A stretch of DNA of 64,000 nt from positions 248,001 to 312,000 of the forward strand of contig CBDCFM010000019.1 in the NCBI GenBank assembly GCA_965216035.1, in the 5' to 3' direction. A program made the position numbers and the translations under genes. Source of the stretch: G963664115 sp965216035. Lineage in GTDB: Bacteria; Acidobacteriota; Terriglobia; 20CM-2-55-15. Each line of letters opens with the position of its first letter. Within the stretch, counting starts at the first letter, position 1. Below, one piece after another: positions 26,695 through 34,674 of the stretch. The notes beneath the pieces were generated by a model. That model saw only the letters and a program-made list of their open reading frames with translations. It made no database searches and was not told the DNA's origin.

Positions 26695-27779
26695 TCGAAC
26701 CCGCTATCATCGAAAAGGTCGAGAGAGGGGAACGCCTGAGCTTTGACGACGGCGTTGCTTTGTATCAGTCGGACGACCTGTTTGGTATCGGTCGACTTGC
26801 GCATCAGGTCCGTCTCCGATTGAACGGGAACGCCGCCTATTTCAACGTAAACCGACACATCAACTACACGAATGTCTGTGTGATCGATTGCCAGCTCTGC
26901 CAGGGTGCGTATGCGCGTAAGCCCGGTGAAGACGGTGGCTACACGATGACGTTAGAGGGTGTTTTCGGTTTTGCCTCACAGAAATACGACGACTCGGTGA
27001 CGGAATTTCACATCGTGGGCGGACTCAACCCCGAGCTGCCATTTCAGTACTATCTCGATTTGTTGATGGGGCTTCGGGAACGGTTCCCTTCGGTGCATCT
27101 GAAAGCATTCACGATGGTCGAACTGGATTTCTTTACCAAGATCACCCGGAAGTCGCTCGAATGGGTCATTGAACAACTGCGGGTTGCGGGTATGGGGAGT
27201 TGTCCCGGAGGCGGCGCCGAGATTTTTTCCGAGCGGGCCCGTCCGCTGATTGCGGGCCATAAGATATCCGGCGACCGATGGCTGGAGTGTGCGCGCACCC
27301 TTCACACAATGGGCGTCCATTCAAATGCCACGATGTTGTACGGCCACGTCGAGACAATCCCCGAAAGGATCGATCATTTCGTGCGTTTGCGCGAACTCCA
27401 GGACGAAACCCAGGGATTCAATTGTTTTATCCCTCTTGCCTTTCACCCCGAAAACACGGCCTACGATCAGCTTCCGCCAACGACGGGGACCGATGACCTC
27501 AAGACGATCGCCCTGGCCCGGTTGATGCTCGACAATTTTCCCCATATCAAGGCGTACTGGGTGACGATCACACCGGAACTTGCTCAGATCGCCCTGCGTT
27601 TTGGGGCCGATGACCTAGACGGCACGATCATAGAAGAGCGAATCATCCACGGTGCTGGAAGCGAGACTAGCCTGGGGTTGACGCGGCAACGGATTGAGCT
27701 GTTGATCCGGGATGCCGGATGCGTCCCCATCCAGCGCGACACACTATACAATCCCGTAGGTGCGGAGGTCGGGTCGTAG
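26691..27779 (+). CDS. mqnE: Aminodeoxyfutalosine synthase MqnE
   Basis: This 362-residue radical SAM enzyme has the CxxxCxxC cluster motif at Cys63, Cys67 and Cys70 in TNVCVIDCQLCQGAY. FHIVGGLNPELPFQYYLDL, GMGSCPGGGAEIFSERAR and ATMLYGHVET are typical of the MqnE/MqnC/CofH group. GGGAEIF followed by RPLIAGHKISGDRWLE points to MqnE rather than MqnC. It joins the enolpyruvyl group of dehydro-compound substrates to make aminofutalosine in the futalosine menaquinone route. ATG 26691 is chosen by homology. No other mqn genes are in the window. Confidence 0.9.
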   Translation: MIEPAIIEKVERGERLSFDDGVALYQSDDLFGIGRLAHQVRLRLNGNAAYFNVNRHINYTNVCVIDCQLCQGAYARKPGEDGGYTMTLEGVFGFASQKYDDSVTEFHIVGGLNPELPFQYYLDLLMGLRERFPSVHLKAFTMVELDFFTKITRKSLEWVIEQLRVAGMGSCPGGGAEIFSERARPLIAGHKISGDRWLECARTLHTMGVHSNATMLYGHVETIPERIDHFVRLRELQDETQGFNCFIPLAFHPENTAYDQLPPTTGTDDLKTIALARLMLDNFPHIKAYWVTITPELAQIALRFGADDLDGTIIEERIIHGAGSETSLGLTRQRIELLIRDAGCVPIQRDTLYNPVGAEVGS

Positions 27780-27900
27780 GGCCGAATACGAGGGCACCAA
27801 ATCGATACGCAGCGAAAGGTAGAAAGCAGGGTTTTGAAGCTCGCGCCTTCGATAAGCTCGCTGCCCTGGTGTCGAAAATGTGCCGACTGCCCTTGGGACG

Positions 27901-28323
27901 TCAGGACCGGAACGTGACTTCAGCCAGCATGAATGCCATGCCTTCTGGCACGATGTTCAGCGCCAGGAAATCGGTCTTCAGCAGCTCTCGAACATCGTCC
28001 ACGACGTCCTGGTCGAATTGGTCGATACGGAACGTCGCCCGGTGCATGTCCGCTTCCGATAGCAGTTCGCAATCCAGAGCTTTCAGACGCTTGATGATCC
28101 AGTGCAGCCGACCCGCGAAGGTCGCCGTGTCGACCGTGCCATCGATCCTGACGAGCACCGCCTCGGGCAGCCAGCAGAATTTGTCGGTGCCATAGAGAAT
28201 GCGGTAGTTGCTCCGTTTAACTTCAAGGACCAGCCCCGCGTCCTTCGGGATGGTGAGCTGGGATCGATGATAGGGCGATCGGCAGTAAATGAAATCGCCG
28301 ACGTCGATGCGCTTGGCTTTCAC
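27901..28323 (-). CDS. Hypothetical protein, 140 residues
   Basis: I do not recognise the family. The protein is soluble with no signal or membrane segment. The N-terminal half (KRIDVGDFIYCRSPYHRSQLTIPKDAGLVLEVKRSNYRILYG) looks like a small beta-barrel of the kind seen in DUF- or PilZ-type adaptor folds. It then has KFCWLPEAVLVRID, and the C-terminal half is helical and ends FMLAEVTFRS. It converges with mqnE and has a normal codon pattern, so it is probably real. No function is proposed. Confidence 0.6.
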   Translation of the reverse strand: MKAKRIDVGDFIYCRSPYHRSQLTIPKDAGLVLEVKRSNYRILYGTDKFCWLPEAVLVRIDGTVDTATFAGRLHWIIKRLKALDCELLSEADMHRATFRIDQFDQDVVDDVRELLKTDFLALNIVPEGMAFMLAEVTFRS

Positions 28324-28616
28324 TGAGTGCCCTGAGTCACAAATCTGCTGCTCGACCAGTCTGTCTCAGTCCGACCCGATTATTTTCTTACTCTGGACGC
28401 CTCGGCTACAGCTTCGTTATTCCGAAGGCCGTCCACGCTCACCGTCGGACCGGTGAAGGTCGGTCTGGGGTCCGCCTAAAGATTCCGTCGATCCCCAAAG
28501 GCCTCGCCATCGGGATGATGGTGAGGGTCGCCGATCGTTCAGACAGGACGAGTGAATGAACGACTGAGCGAAATTTCCGTCGCAGATCTCCAACTCAGGT
28601 CACGGGTGTGCAGTAT
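28324..28616. other. Intergenic gap, nothing recognised
   Basis: About 290 bp between two minus-strand genes. It should hold the promoter of the 27901-28323 gene and the 3' end of the MoeB-like transcript. No convincing ORF, terminator with a T-tract, or repeat is seen. Confidence 0.5.
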
Positions 28617-29780
28617 TCAGCCCGTCGCACAGACGAAATCAGCGATCGACTCCAGATCGATTCGGGGATTTTCGCCACACGTTATGCACTTCGGATCCTT
28701 GCGGACCTTCACCTGACGGAATGTCGCTTCCAGAGCGTCGTACACCAGGAGTCGGCCCGAGAGTGTTTCCCCGATACCGAGAAGGAGCTTGATGGTTTCC
28801 GTTGCTTGGAGGAGGCCGATCGTTCCAGGCAGGACGCCCAGGACGCCGGCTTCCGCACAGCTGGGCGCCAGTTCCGGTGGCGCGGCCGCTGGATACAGGC
28901 ACCTGAAGCACGGCCCTTCGTGGGGGATGAATGTCGAAACCTGTCCATCAAATCGGAAGATGCTGCCGTAGGCTACGGGCTTGTTGAGCATGACTGCTGC
29001 ATCGTTGACCAGATATGCCGTGGAGAAGTTGTCCGATCCGCTGACGATGACGTCATATTCCTTGAAAATATCGAGTACGTTGGACGCATCCAGCCTCAGG
29101 TTGTGTGTCGGGACCTTGACGTCGGGATTCACCTCGAACAGGGTCCGGCGTGCGGAGTCGGTCTTCGGCACACCGATTGATGATGTCCAGTGCAGAATCT
29201 GCCGTTGAAGATTCGACTCGTCCACGACGTCGTCGTCGACCACTCCTATTGTCCCCACTCCGGATGCTGCGAGGTAGATCCCGGCCGGAGAACCCAGTCC
29301 CCCCGCTCCAACCAGCAGGACTTTGCTACCGAGAAGCTTCACTTGTCCTTTTTCTCCAATTTCCGGAATCAGGACATGTCGGCTGTAGCGGGCCATCGGG
29401 TCCTTGCCCACGGTTTCGGGGACGAACAGCTTAAAGCCGTTGTCCTTCCAGTCCCGGATGCCACCGGCCATCGATCGGACATTGGTATAGCCAAGTTGAT
29501 TCAGGCTCTTCGCCGCGAAAGCAGAGCGCACACCCCCGGCGCAATAAACGACGATGGGATGATGCTTATCGGTAAGCATCTTTTCGACTTTGACTTCCAG
29601 AAAGCCGCGCGGCAGGAACTCTGCGCCTTCGATGTGGCCTTGATCCCACTCGTCTTTTTCGCGGACATCCAAAAGGGCGAAATCCCTATTGCCTTTAAGC
29701 TTAGCGTCTATTTCCTGAGGCGTGACCTCGTCAATTTCCTGCTTTACATCAGCGAGTAATTCGTTGAACGTCGGACTCAT
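28617..29780 (-). CDS. Rhodanese-MoeB/ThiF fusion (sulfur-carrier adenylyltransferase)
   Basis: The 387-residue protein has an N-terminal rhodanese domain (LLDVREKDEWDQGHIEGA; persulfide Cys80 in VVYCAGGVRSA) followed by a ThiF/MoeB E1-like domain. The latter shows the ATP-binding VGAGGLGSPAGIYLAASGVG (about 157-176), DNFSTAYLVNDAA and zinc cysteines CFRC and CITC. MoeB-type enzymes adenylate the C-terminal glycine of MoaD/ThiS-type carriers, and the rhodanese domain can supply sulfur. The order is rhodanese first, the reverse of MOCS3/MoeZ. No carrier gene lies beside it, so the pathway (molybdopterin, thiamine or cysteine) is undecided. Confidence 0.9.
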   Translation of the reverse strand: MSPTFNELLADVKQEIDEVTPQEIDAKLKGNRDFALLDVREKDEWDQGHIEGAEFLPRGFLEVKVEKMLTDKHHPIVVYCAGGVRSAFAAKSLNQLGYTNVRSMAGGIRDWKDNGFKLFVPETVGKDPMARYSRHVLIPEIGEKGQVKLLGSKVLLVGAGGLGSPAGIYLAASGVGTIGVVDDDVVDESNLQRQILHWTSSIGVPKTDSARRTLFEVNPDVKVPTHNLRLDASNVLDIFKEYDVIVSGSDNFSTAYLVNDAAVMLNKPVAYGSIFRFDGQVSTFIPHEGPCFRCLYPAAAPPELAPSCAEAGVLGVLPGTIGLLQATETIKLLLGIGETLSGRLLVYDALEATFRQVKVRKDPKCITCGENPRIDLESIADFVCATG

Positions 29781-29916
29781 AGTGCTCCTCGGCGCGCTAG
29801 ATTCTTCTTAATCCAATCTAAATCGATCAACTTTGTCATGTATCCGAACCTTTAAAGTACAACAAAGCTCCGACATTTCGCAAGATATCCGCTCCAGATG
29901 GCGCTGCCGCTGATGT

Positions 29917-30609
29917 TCAAGCGATCTTGCCCACCTGTTCCCACCGCTCCCCCCGAATCCTGAGATCGTCGAGCATGTTCTGCATCCGGACGTGTGAATC
30001 CCGGACTGAAGCTTCGTCGGCGTCCGGGGGGATCCAGATCGCCGGGGCCGTAAACACCATCGCCCGCGTGAAGGGCAGGGGGATCTGGAAGTGGTCCCAA
30101 CTGTTGAGTTGAATCTTACGCTTCATCGAGATGTGAAAGCAGAAAATTCCTGCGCCCGTTTTGCGGGCGAGTATGACGGGACCCTGCTTGGCCACATAGC
30201 GTGGACCTCGAGGACCATCTATTGTGAAACCGACATCGTGATGGCTACGAATTTCGCGAGCCATCTGGACCAGAGCCCGGCCCCCTGAGCGTGAGCTGGA
30301 GCCCCGGGCTGCCCCGTACCCATGACGCTGGATGCAAGCAGCTATTATTTCACCGTCGAAGTTCTGGCTGGTCATCACTACAATGTCTCTGTTTCTCCAG
30401 TGCCACGTGGCAGGGAATATGCGCCCGTGCCAGCATGTGAATATGGCGCGCCGTCCCGCCGTGTGGATTTGCTCGAGGTGTTCATGGTCCGTCGCCTGCC
30501 ACCGCAGACTGCGACCGATCAACGCGATTGCCCAGTAGCCGATCCATGAGACGAGGCTGATCTTGATGCGCTCGATTCTCGAGAAACTGCGTGGCTGACC
30601 GACATCCAT
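29917..30609 (-). CDS. DUF374 lysophospholipid acyltransferase-like protein
   Basis: The 230-residue protein has an N-terminal hydrophobic stretch (SLVSWIGYWAIALIG), then the DUF374 pattern IFTCWHGRIFPATW, VMTSQNFDGEIIAACIQRHGYGAARGSSSRSG and GFTIDGPRGPRYVAKQGPVILARKTGA. The GSSSRSGG and DGPRGP blocks are diagnostic. Family members transfer acyl chains in lipid or lipid A-type synthesis at the inner membrane; the exact acceptor is unknown. It starts at ATG 30609 directly after the TGA of a tiny YHS gene, so the two are almost certainly co-translated. Confidence 0.88.
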   Translation of the reverse strand: MDVGQPRSFSRIERIKISLVSWIGYWAIALIGRSLRWQATDHEHLEQIHTAGRRAIFTCWHGRIFPATWHWRNRDIVVMTSQNFDGEIIAACIQRHGYGAARGSSSRSGGRALVQMAREIRSHHDVGFTIDGPRGPRYVAKQGPVILARKTGAGIFCFHISMKRKIQLNSWDHFQIPLPFTRAMVFTAPAIWIPPDADEASVRDSHVRMQNMLDDLRIRGERWEQVGKIA

Positions 30610-30750
30610 TCAGACGTAGTCTTTGGGGTCTCGGGTGAACTTGTCGTAACAGGCGGAGGAGCAGAAGTAATACTCCGTGCCCTTGTATTCGGTCTTGAAT
30701 TCCGCAATGTCGGGATCGGTTGGCATTTGGCAGACTGGATCAGTTTCCAT
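30610..30750 (-). CDS. YHS-domain mini-protein (46 residues)
   Basis: This is a short gene with a good Shine-Dalgarno (AAGGAG, 6 bp before ATG 30750). The protein reads METDPVCQMPTDP, then KTEYKGTEYYFCSSACYDKFTRDP, an almost complete YHS domain with the metal-type cysteines CQM and CSSAC. YHS domains occur in metal-handling proteins and copper ATPases. Its TGA is immediately followed by the ATG of the DUF374 gene (TGAATG). Metal sensing or delivery is an inference from the domain only. Confidence 0.85.
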   Translation of the reverse strand: METDPVCQMPTDPDIAEFKTEYKGTEYYFCSSACYDKFTRDPKDYV

Positions 30751-30767
30751 CGCAGCTCCTTCGGTGA

Positions 30768-30857
30768 AATTGGAGACAGACCCTTACTTCCCACGTAATC
30801 GATCAAAGCTGATGATTTCAGCCGGCGGAGACAGGGGGCTGTCCCTGAAATTTCCCC
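30768..30857. repeat. REP-like palindromic remnant
   Basis: The arms GAAATTGGAGACAG (about 30769) and CTGTCCCTGAAATTTC (about 30842) form an imperfect inverted repeat. A second GGAGACAGGGGGCTGTCCC (30829-30847) is itself a hairpin. This composition is like REP palindromes associated with RAYT transposases. Only this copy is seen in the window and no RAYT gene is present, so the call is tentative. Confidence 0.35.
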
Positions 30858-31003
30858 CAAGGATAGATCAAAACGAGCGCGCTGCAAACTCGGAGGGTGG
30901 ATTCACCCAAACATCCGCCGCCCGGACGGGGCCAAAATGGAGGCAGGCAGTCAGACGTGTCTATAGAGTGCGGGGGAACCTTGACTGAAGGCGAGATTCG
31001 CAT

Positions 31004-31699
31004 ATGAAGATGTTGCTTTTCGACGTGGATTTAACCTTGGTGAATACGGGGGGTGCGGGTATCCGGGCCTTGAATCAAGCCACCGAGGAGGTTCTCGGCA
31101 TTCCCGAAGTCATGGCCAGCGTCACGCCACATGGTAAGACCGATCCCGCTATCGTCCATGAGATTTTCACTCACAAAGGCCCGAGTAATAACCAGGTACT
31201 GCAACATGTTACGGAAGCTATCCTTGACAAATACTTGATATATCTGGAGCGGGAAGTTCTGGAATCAAACCACTACCGCGTCCTTCCTGGAATCCTTCGG
31301 TTGCTTGAAGATGTCAGTGCCCGTGAGGACGTTCGTCTGGGCCTGGCGACGGGGAATTTGGAGCGCGGTGCCCGGATAAAACTGGAGCGTGGCGGGCTGA
31401 ATCCTTACTTCGAGTTCGGCGGATTCGGTTCCGACGCCGAAGACCGCACAGAGGTCGTCCTCACTGCGGCCCGGCGGGGAAATCTCGGCAGCGGTGTTGA
31501 TGTGGCTCGGGATGACACGTTCGTCATCGGCGACACGCCGAAGGATATCGAAGCCGGCAAGCAGGCAGGGTTTCAGACCGTAGGTGTTGCAACGGGCAGT
31601 TACTCGGTGGACGCGCTCGCCGCGACGGGGGCCGACGTGGTTATCGAAGACTTTGTAGCCGGGGACGATCAGTTCCGGATTTCCACCCGCACCGTGTAG
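31004..31699 (+). CDS. HAD phosphatase (phosphoglycolate-phosphatase-like)
   Basis: The 231-residue protein starts MKMLLFDVDLTLVNTGGAG; the nucleophile Asp and second Asp of DxD are present (DVDLTL). Motif II is GLATGNLERGARIKLE, motif III is a basic residue in the RRGNLGSG region, and motif IV is FVIGDTPKDIEAGKQAGF. The helical cap between the first two motifs is type C1. It dephosphorylates small phosphate esters such as phosphoglycolate or nucleotides; the substrate is not determined. Its 3' end overlaps the convergent PPIase gene by 31 bp. Confidence 0.88.
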   Translation: MKMLLFDVDLTLVNTGGAGIRALNQATEEVLGIPEVMASVTPHGKTDPAIVHEIFTHKGPSNNQVLQHVTEAILDKYLIYLEREVLESNHYRVLPGILRLLEDVSAREDVRLGLATGNLERGARIKLERGGLNPYFEFGGFGSDAEDRTEVVLTAARRGNLGSGVDVARDDTFVIGDTPKDIEAGKQAGFQTVGVATGSYSVDALAATGADVVIEDFVAGDDQFRISTRTV

Positions 31700-32763
31700 A
31701 CGTCGATGCGTTCGAGTGGGCTTTCGTTTTCCGTATCGACGGCGGCGATACGTTCGACGACATCCATACCCGCAGCGACCCTTCCAAACACGGTATAGAA
31801 GTTGTCCAACGCGGGTTGATCATCCAGAACGATGAAAAACGAGGTCAAGGCACTATCGATCTCCTCGCCACGCGCCATTGAGACTATTCCTGCGGTGTGT
31901 TTGATCTCGCTTATCTCTGCAGTAATGGGTACCACGAACTGTTCGGCGTTCTGCTGATAGGGTTCCGCTCGCGTATTCAGGTCGCCCGTCTGGATCACGA
32001 AGCCGGGCGCCACGCGGTGGACGGCCGTCATGTCATAGACGCCCAAATACGCAAGGCGCAGGAAATGTCTGACGTGATCGGGTGCTTCTTCAGGAAAGAA
32101 CTCCAGAGTGATACTTCCGAACGCAGTGTCCAACACCGCCTGATATTCCCCCAGTTCTTCGAGCGTTTCCCGGCTGAACGGGGGCACCGGCGGTGGGGGA
32201 ATGGCCCGGATCCTGATGTCGAGGATCGCGACGCGTTCAAGCGCGATCTGACCCTCGTCGGTGGGGGTCATGGAAATTTCGTTGAGGATTTCCAGTCCTT
32301 CGACGACGTGAGCAAAGGCAGTGAACTGCCCCGTGAACTGCGGCTGGTCGCTGATGCAGATAAAAAACTGTGAGCCGGCGCTGGAACTCTCTCCAGGGAG
32401 CAGCGTTGCGACGACGGTGCCCGATAGAAAATCGATGTTGCTGATCTCAGGTTCCAGGCCCATGTTAAATCCTCCGGCGCCGTACTCGCTCCTGCGTTCC
32501 GGGTCTTTGGTGTACGGATCTCCGGTCTGAACGATGCCCGATGGCACCATGCTGTGGAATGTCGTTCCGTCATAGAAGTCTTCTTCTACGAGTCGAATGA
32601 ACTGATCCACGTGGGCGGGAGCCGCGTCAGCGTAAAACTCGATGACAACCTCGCCTACAGAGGTTTCGATCACAGCCTGAAGCTCTCGCGGGTCTTCGAG
32701 CAATGGCCGGGTCTGGTCCGATGTGCTTTGCCCGAGGAGTAGAAATAAGAAAAAATACGGCAT
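31669..32763 (-). CDS. Tandem cyclophilin-type peptidyl-prolyl isomerase
   Basis: The 364-residue protein has a short N-terminal hydrophobic signal (MPYFFLFLLLGQS) and two cyclophilin domains. Domain 1 spans about 30-185 (VIETSVGEVVIEFYADAAPAHVDQFIRL, SAGSQFFICISDQPQFTGQFTAFAHVVEG). Domain 2 spans about 205-364 (VLDTAFGSITLEFFPEEAPDHVRHFLRL, ALTSFFIVLDDQPALDNFYTVFGRV). Several canonical catalytic residues are altered: F(H/R) near the start of the loop reads FHSM in domain 1 and VHRV in domain 2, and SQFF becomes TSFF in the second. It is likely an exported proline isomerase or chaperone. It lies 38 bp downstream of dinB. Confidence 0.9.
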   Translation of the reverse strand: MPYFFLFLLLGQSTSDQTRPLLEDPRELQAVIETSVGEVVIEFYADAAPAHVDQFIRLVEEDFYDGTTFHSMVPSGIVQTGDPYTKDPERRSEYGAGGFNMGLEPEISNIDFLSGTVVATLLPGESSSAGSQFFICISDQPQFTGQFTAFAHVVEGLEILNEISMTPTDEGQIALERVAILDIRIRAIPPPPVPPFSRETLEELGEYQAVLDTAFGSITLEFFPEEAPDHVRHFLRLAYLGVYDMTAVHRVAPGFVIQTGDLNTRAEPYQQNAEQFVVPITAEISEIKHTAGIVSMARGEEIDSALTSFFIVLDDQPALDNFYTVFGRVAAGMDVVERIAAVDTENESPLERIDVYTVRVEIRN

Positions 32764-32801
32764 ATTGACTCTGTGTTCCCGCTATGTCGCCCCGAATTTT
32801 A

Positions 32802-33965
32802 TCACGACAGGTCCGACCCTCTCCGAAGCGAACCATCTCCGTATCGATCGTGAATTTCATCCAGTGCTTCCGCCAATCGGTCGCCCTGAGGAGTGGTTTC
32901 GAAAAGCGAGAGTTGGTCCTTTTCTTTCTCTGCCCGAAACAGGTTACTGGCCCCGACACCGATCAACCGGATGCTTTCCTCCAGAGGGAACTTTTCGAAC
33001 AGTGTCCGGATCAGGGCGAAGATTTCGTTTCCAGTGTCGAGCGGTTCCGGCGCCGAGGTCTGCCGGCTAAACGTGGCAAAGTTCTGGTATCTCAATTTGA
33101 GGGTGATCGTCCGTGCTTTGAACTGCTGGCGCCGCAACCTTCTGGCGACTTTATCTGAGAGCCGCCGCAGCACTTTCAAAAGAACATCCTTGTCGGAGGT
33201 ATCCCGTTCGAACGTGATTTCGTTGCTGATGGATTTCGGTTCCCACCCGGAAACGACAGGACGTTCGTCCAGCCCGTGTGCCAGGTGCCAGAGGTGGTCT
33301 CCGGACCTGCCCAGTGTTTCGATCATTTTCTGGAGTGGTATGGCCGCGAGCTGTCCAATCGTTTCAACACCGAGTCGCTGGAGGCGCGTGGCAGTCTTAG
33401 GGCCGACGCCCCACAGCATAGAAACGGGAAGAGGGTCAAGAAACTCCACGACCTCTGTCTCTGGGACGATGACGAATCCATCGGGTTTATCCAGATCGGA
33501 CGCGATTTTGGCCAAAAACTTGTTGGGTGCGACACCGATGGAAGCCGTCAGATCGGTCTCCTTCTTTATGGCGAATTTGACATCGTGGGCGATCCTCTCG
33601 GCGGGTCCCATCAACGCAGTTGAACCGCTGACGTCTAGAAATGCTTCGTCAATGCTGAGCGGTTCGACCAGGTCGGTATATCGGTGGAATATACCCATTA
33701 TCGCAACGGAAACTTCCTTGTAGCGATCCATCCGCGGGCGTAGATAGACGCCGTTCGGGCAGCGCTTCCAGGCGCTGCTGATCGGAAGGGCGGAGTGAAT
33801 ACCGAGCTTGCGTGCTTCGTAGGAACAGGCGGCAACCACGCCGCGCCCGCTTCCCGCTTTAGGGTCGGCGCCCACGATGACCGGACGGCCTTTGAATTCG
33901 GGTCGATCGAGTTGCTCGACAGACGCATAGAAGGCGTCCATGTCTACGTGCAAAATCTGACGCAT
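32802..33965 (-). CDS. dinB: DNA polymerase IV (Y family)
   Basis: The 387-residue protein has all Y-family blocks: HVDMDAFYASVEQLDRPEF (metal-binding Asp), VVAACSYEARKLGIHSAL, the catalytic LSIDEAFLDVSGS, and GVAPNKFLAKIASDLDKPDG. A thumb helix-hairpin-helix follows (LPVSMLWGVGPKTATRLQRLG), then a little-finger domain (TLKLRYQNFATFSRQTSA). A C-terminal clamp-binding stretch such as QLSLFE is visible near residue 360. The enzyme carries out translesion synthesis. No LexA box was recognised upstream; it follows the Rrf2 gene by 19 bp, so it may share that promoter. Confidence 0.94.
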   Translation of the reverse strand: MRQILHVDMDAFYASVEQLDRPEFKGRPVIVGADPKAGSGRGVVAACSYEARKLGIHSALPISSAWKRCPNGVYLRPRMDRYKEVSVAIMGIFHRYTDLVEPLSIDEAFLDVSGSTALMGPAERIAHDVKFAIKKETDLTASIGVAPNKFLAKIASDLDKPDGFVIVPETEVVEFLDPLPVSMLWGVGPKTATRLQRLGVETIGQLAAIPLQKMIETLGRSGDHLWHLAHGLDERPVVSGWEPKSISNEITFERDTSDKDVLLKVLRRLSDKVARRLRRQQFKARTITLKLRYQNFATFSRQTSAPEPLDTGNEIFALIRTLFEKFPLEESIRLIGVGASNLFRAEKEKDQLSLFETTPQGDRLAEALDEIHDRYGDGSLRRGSDLS

Positions 33966-33984
33966 CGAGGGAGAGATCTATGAT

Positions 33985-34434
33985 TTAGATGTGGTACATC
34001 ACCAGGCGTTCCCGGCTTCGATGCTGCCGTACGAGGTCGCCGAAGGTGACTCCGTTCAGGACCGAACCGATCGCGCGGTCGACCTCGGCCCAGACAGGTT
34101 TGAACTGGCAGGTGCTTTCCCGGTCACAGTCGTCTTCGAAGTTGCCTGACTCCAGGCACGACAGCTGAACAAAAGGACCACTGATGCTCTGTATGACGTC
34201 GCCGATCGTGATCTCTTCGGGAGGACGTGCCAACACATAACCCCCGTCAGTACCCCTCTTGCTGCGAACGATAGAGACCCGCTTGAGCACCTGCATGATC
34301 TGGAAGAGAAATTTCGCTGGAATGTTCTGCTGCTCGGCAATGTCCTGGACGCGGATGGGTGAATCGGGATCGTAGTTGAGCGACAATGCGAGGACGGCCG
34401 AACACGCGTATTCGTCCTTTGCAGAGATCTTCAT
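33985..34434 (-). CDS. Rrf2-family transcriptional regulator (IscR-like cysteines)
   Basis: The 149-residue protein has the Rrf2 winged HTH: KDEYACSAVLALSLN, RVQDIAEQQNIPAKFLFQIMQVLKR, VRSKRGTDGGYVLARPPEEITIGDVI. Three cysteines in SCLESGNFEDDCDRESTCQF are spaced much like the Fe-S ligands of IscR, NsrR and CymR-type sensors. It probably senses iron-sulfur status, nitric oxide or cysteine. The target is unknown; it is transcribed with dinB and the PPIase, an unusual pairing. No isc or suf genes lie nearby. Confidence 0.9.
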   Translation of the reverse strand: MKISAKDEYACSAVLALSLNYDPDSPIRVQDIAEQQNIPAKFLFQIMQVLKRVSIVRSKRGTDGGYVLARPPEEITIGDVIQSISGPFVQLSCLESGNFEDDCDRESTCQFKPVWAEVDRAIGSVLNGVTFGDLVRQHRSRERLVMYHI

Positions 34435-34674
34435 GCCGTCCCACTATAGCACGTGGTATTTCAGTAAATGCTGGCTCAGATCTTTGGAATCCCCGCAGAG
34501 GCGCAGGGCAGAAAATGACCGACTGCCAATGGCCGGCGCAATTCGAAGTTGATGATGGTGGCGACAGGACGACTGCGCCTTTCAGATGAAGCCATAGGCG
34601 GGGCGGCCCGTCGGGTTCAATTGTTCGTGTCTCAGCGGGGAATCAGTTTCCGTCTGCCCTCGCATTGATCCGGC

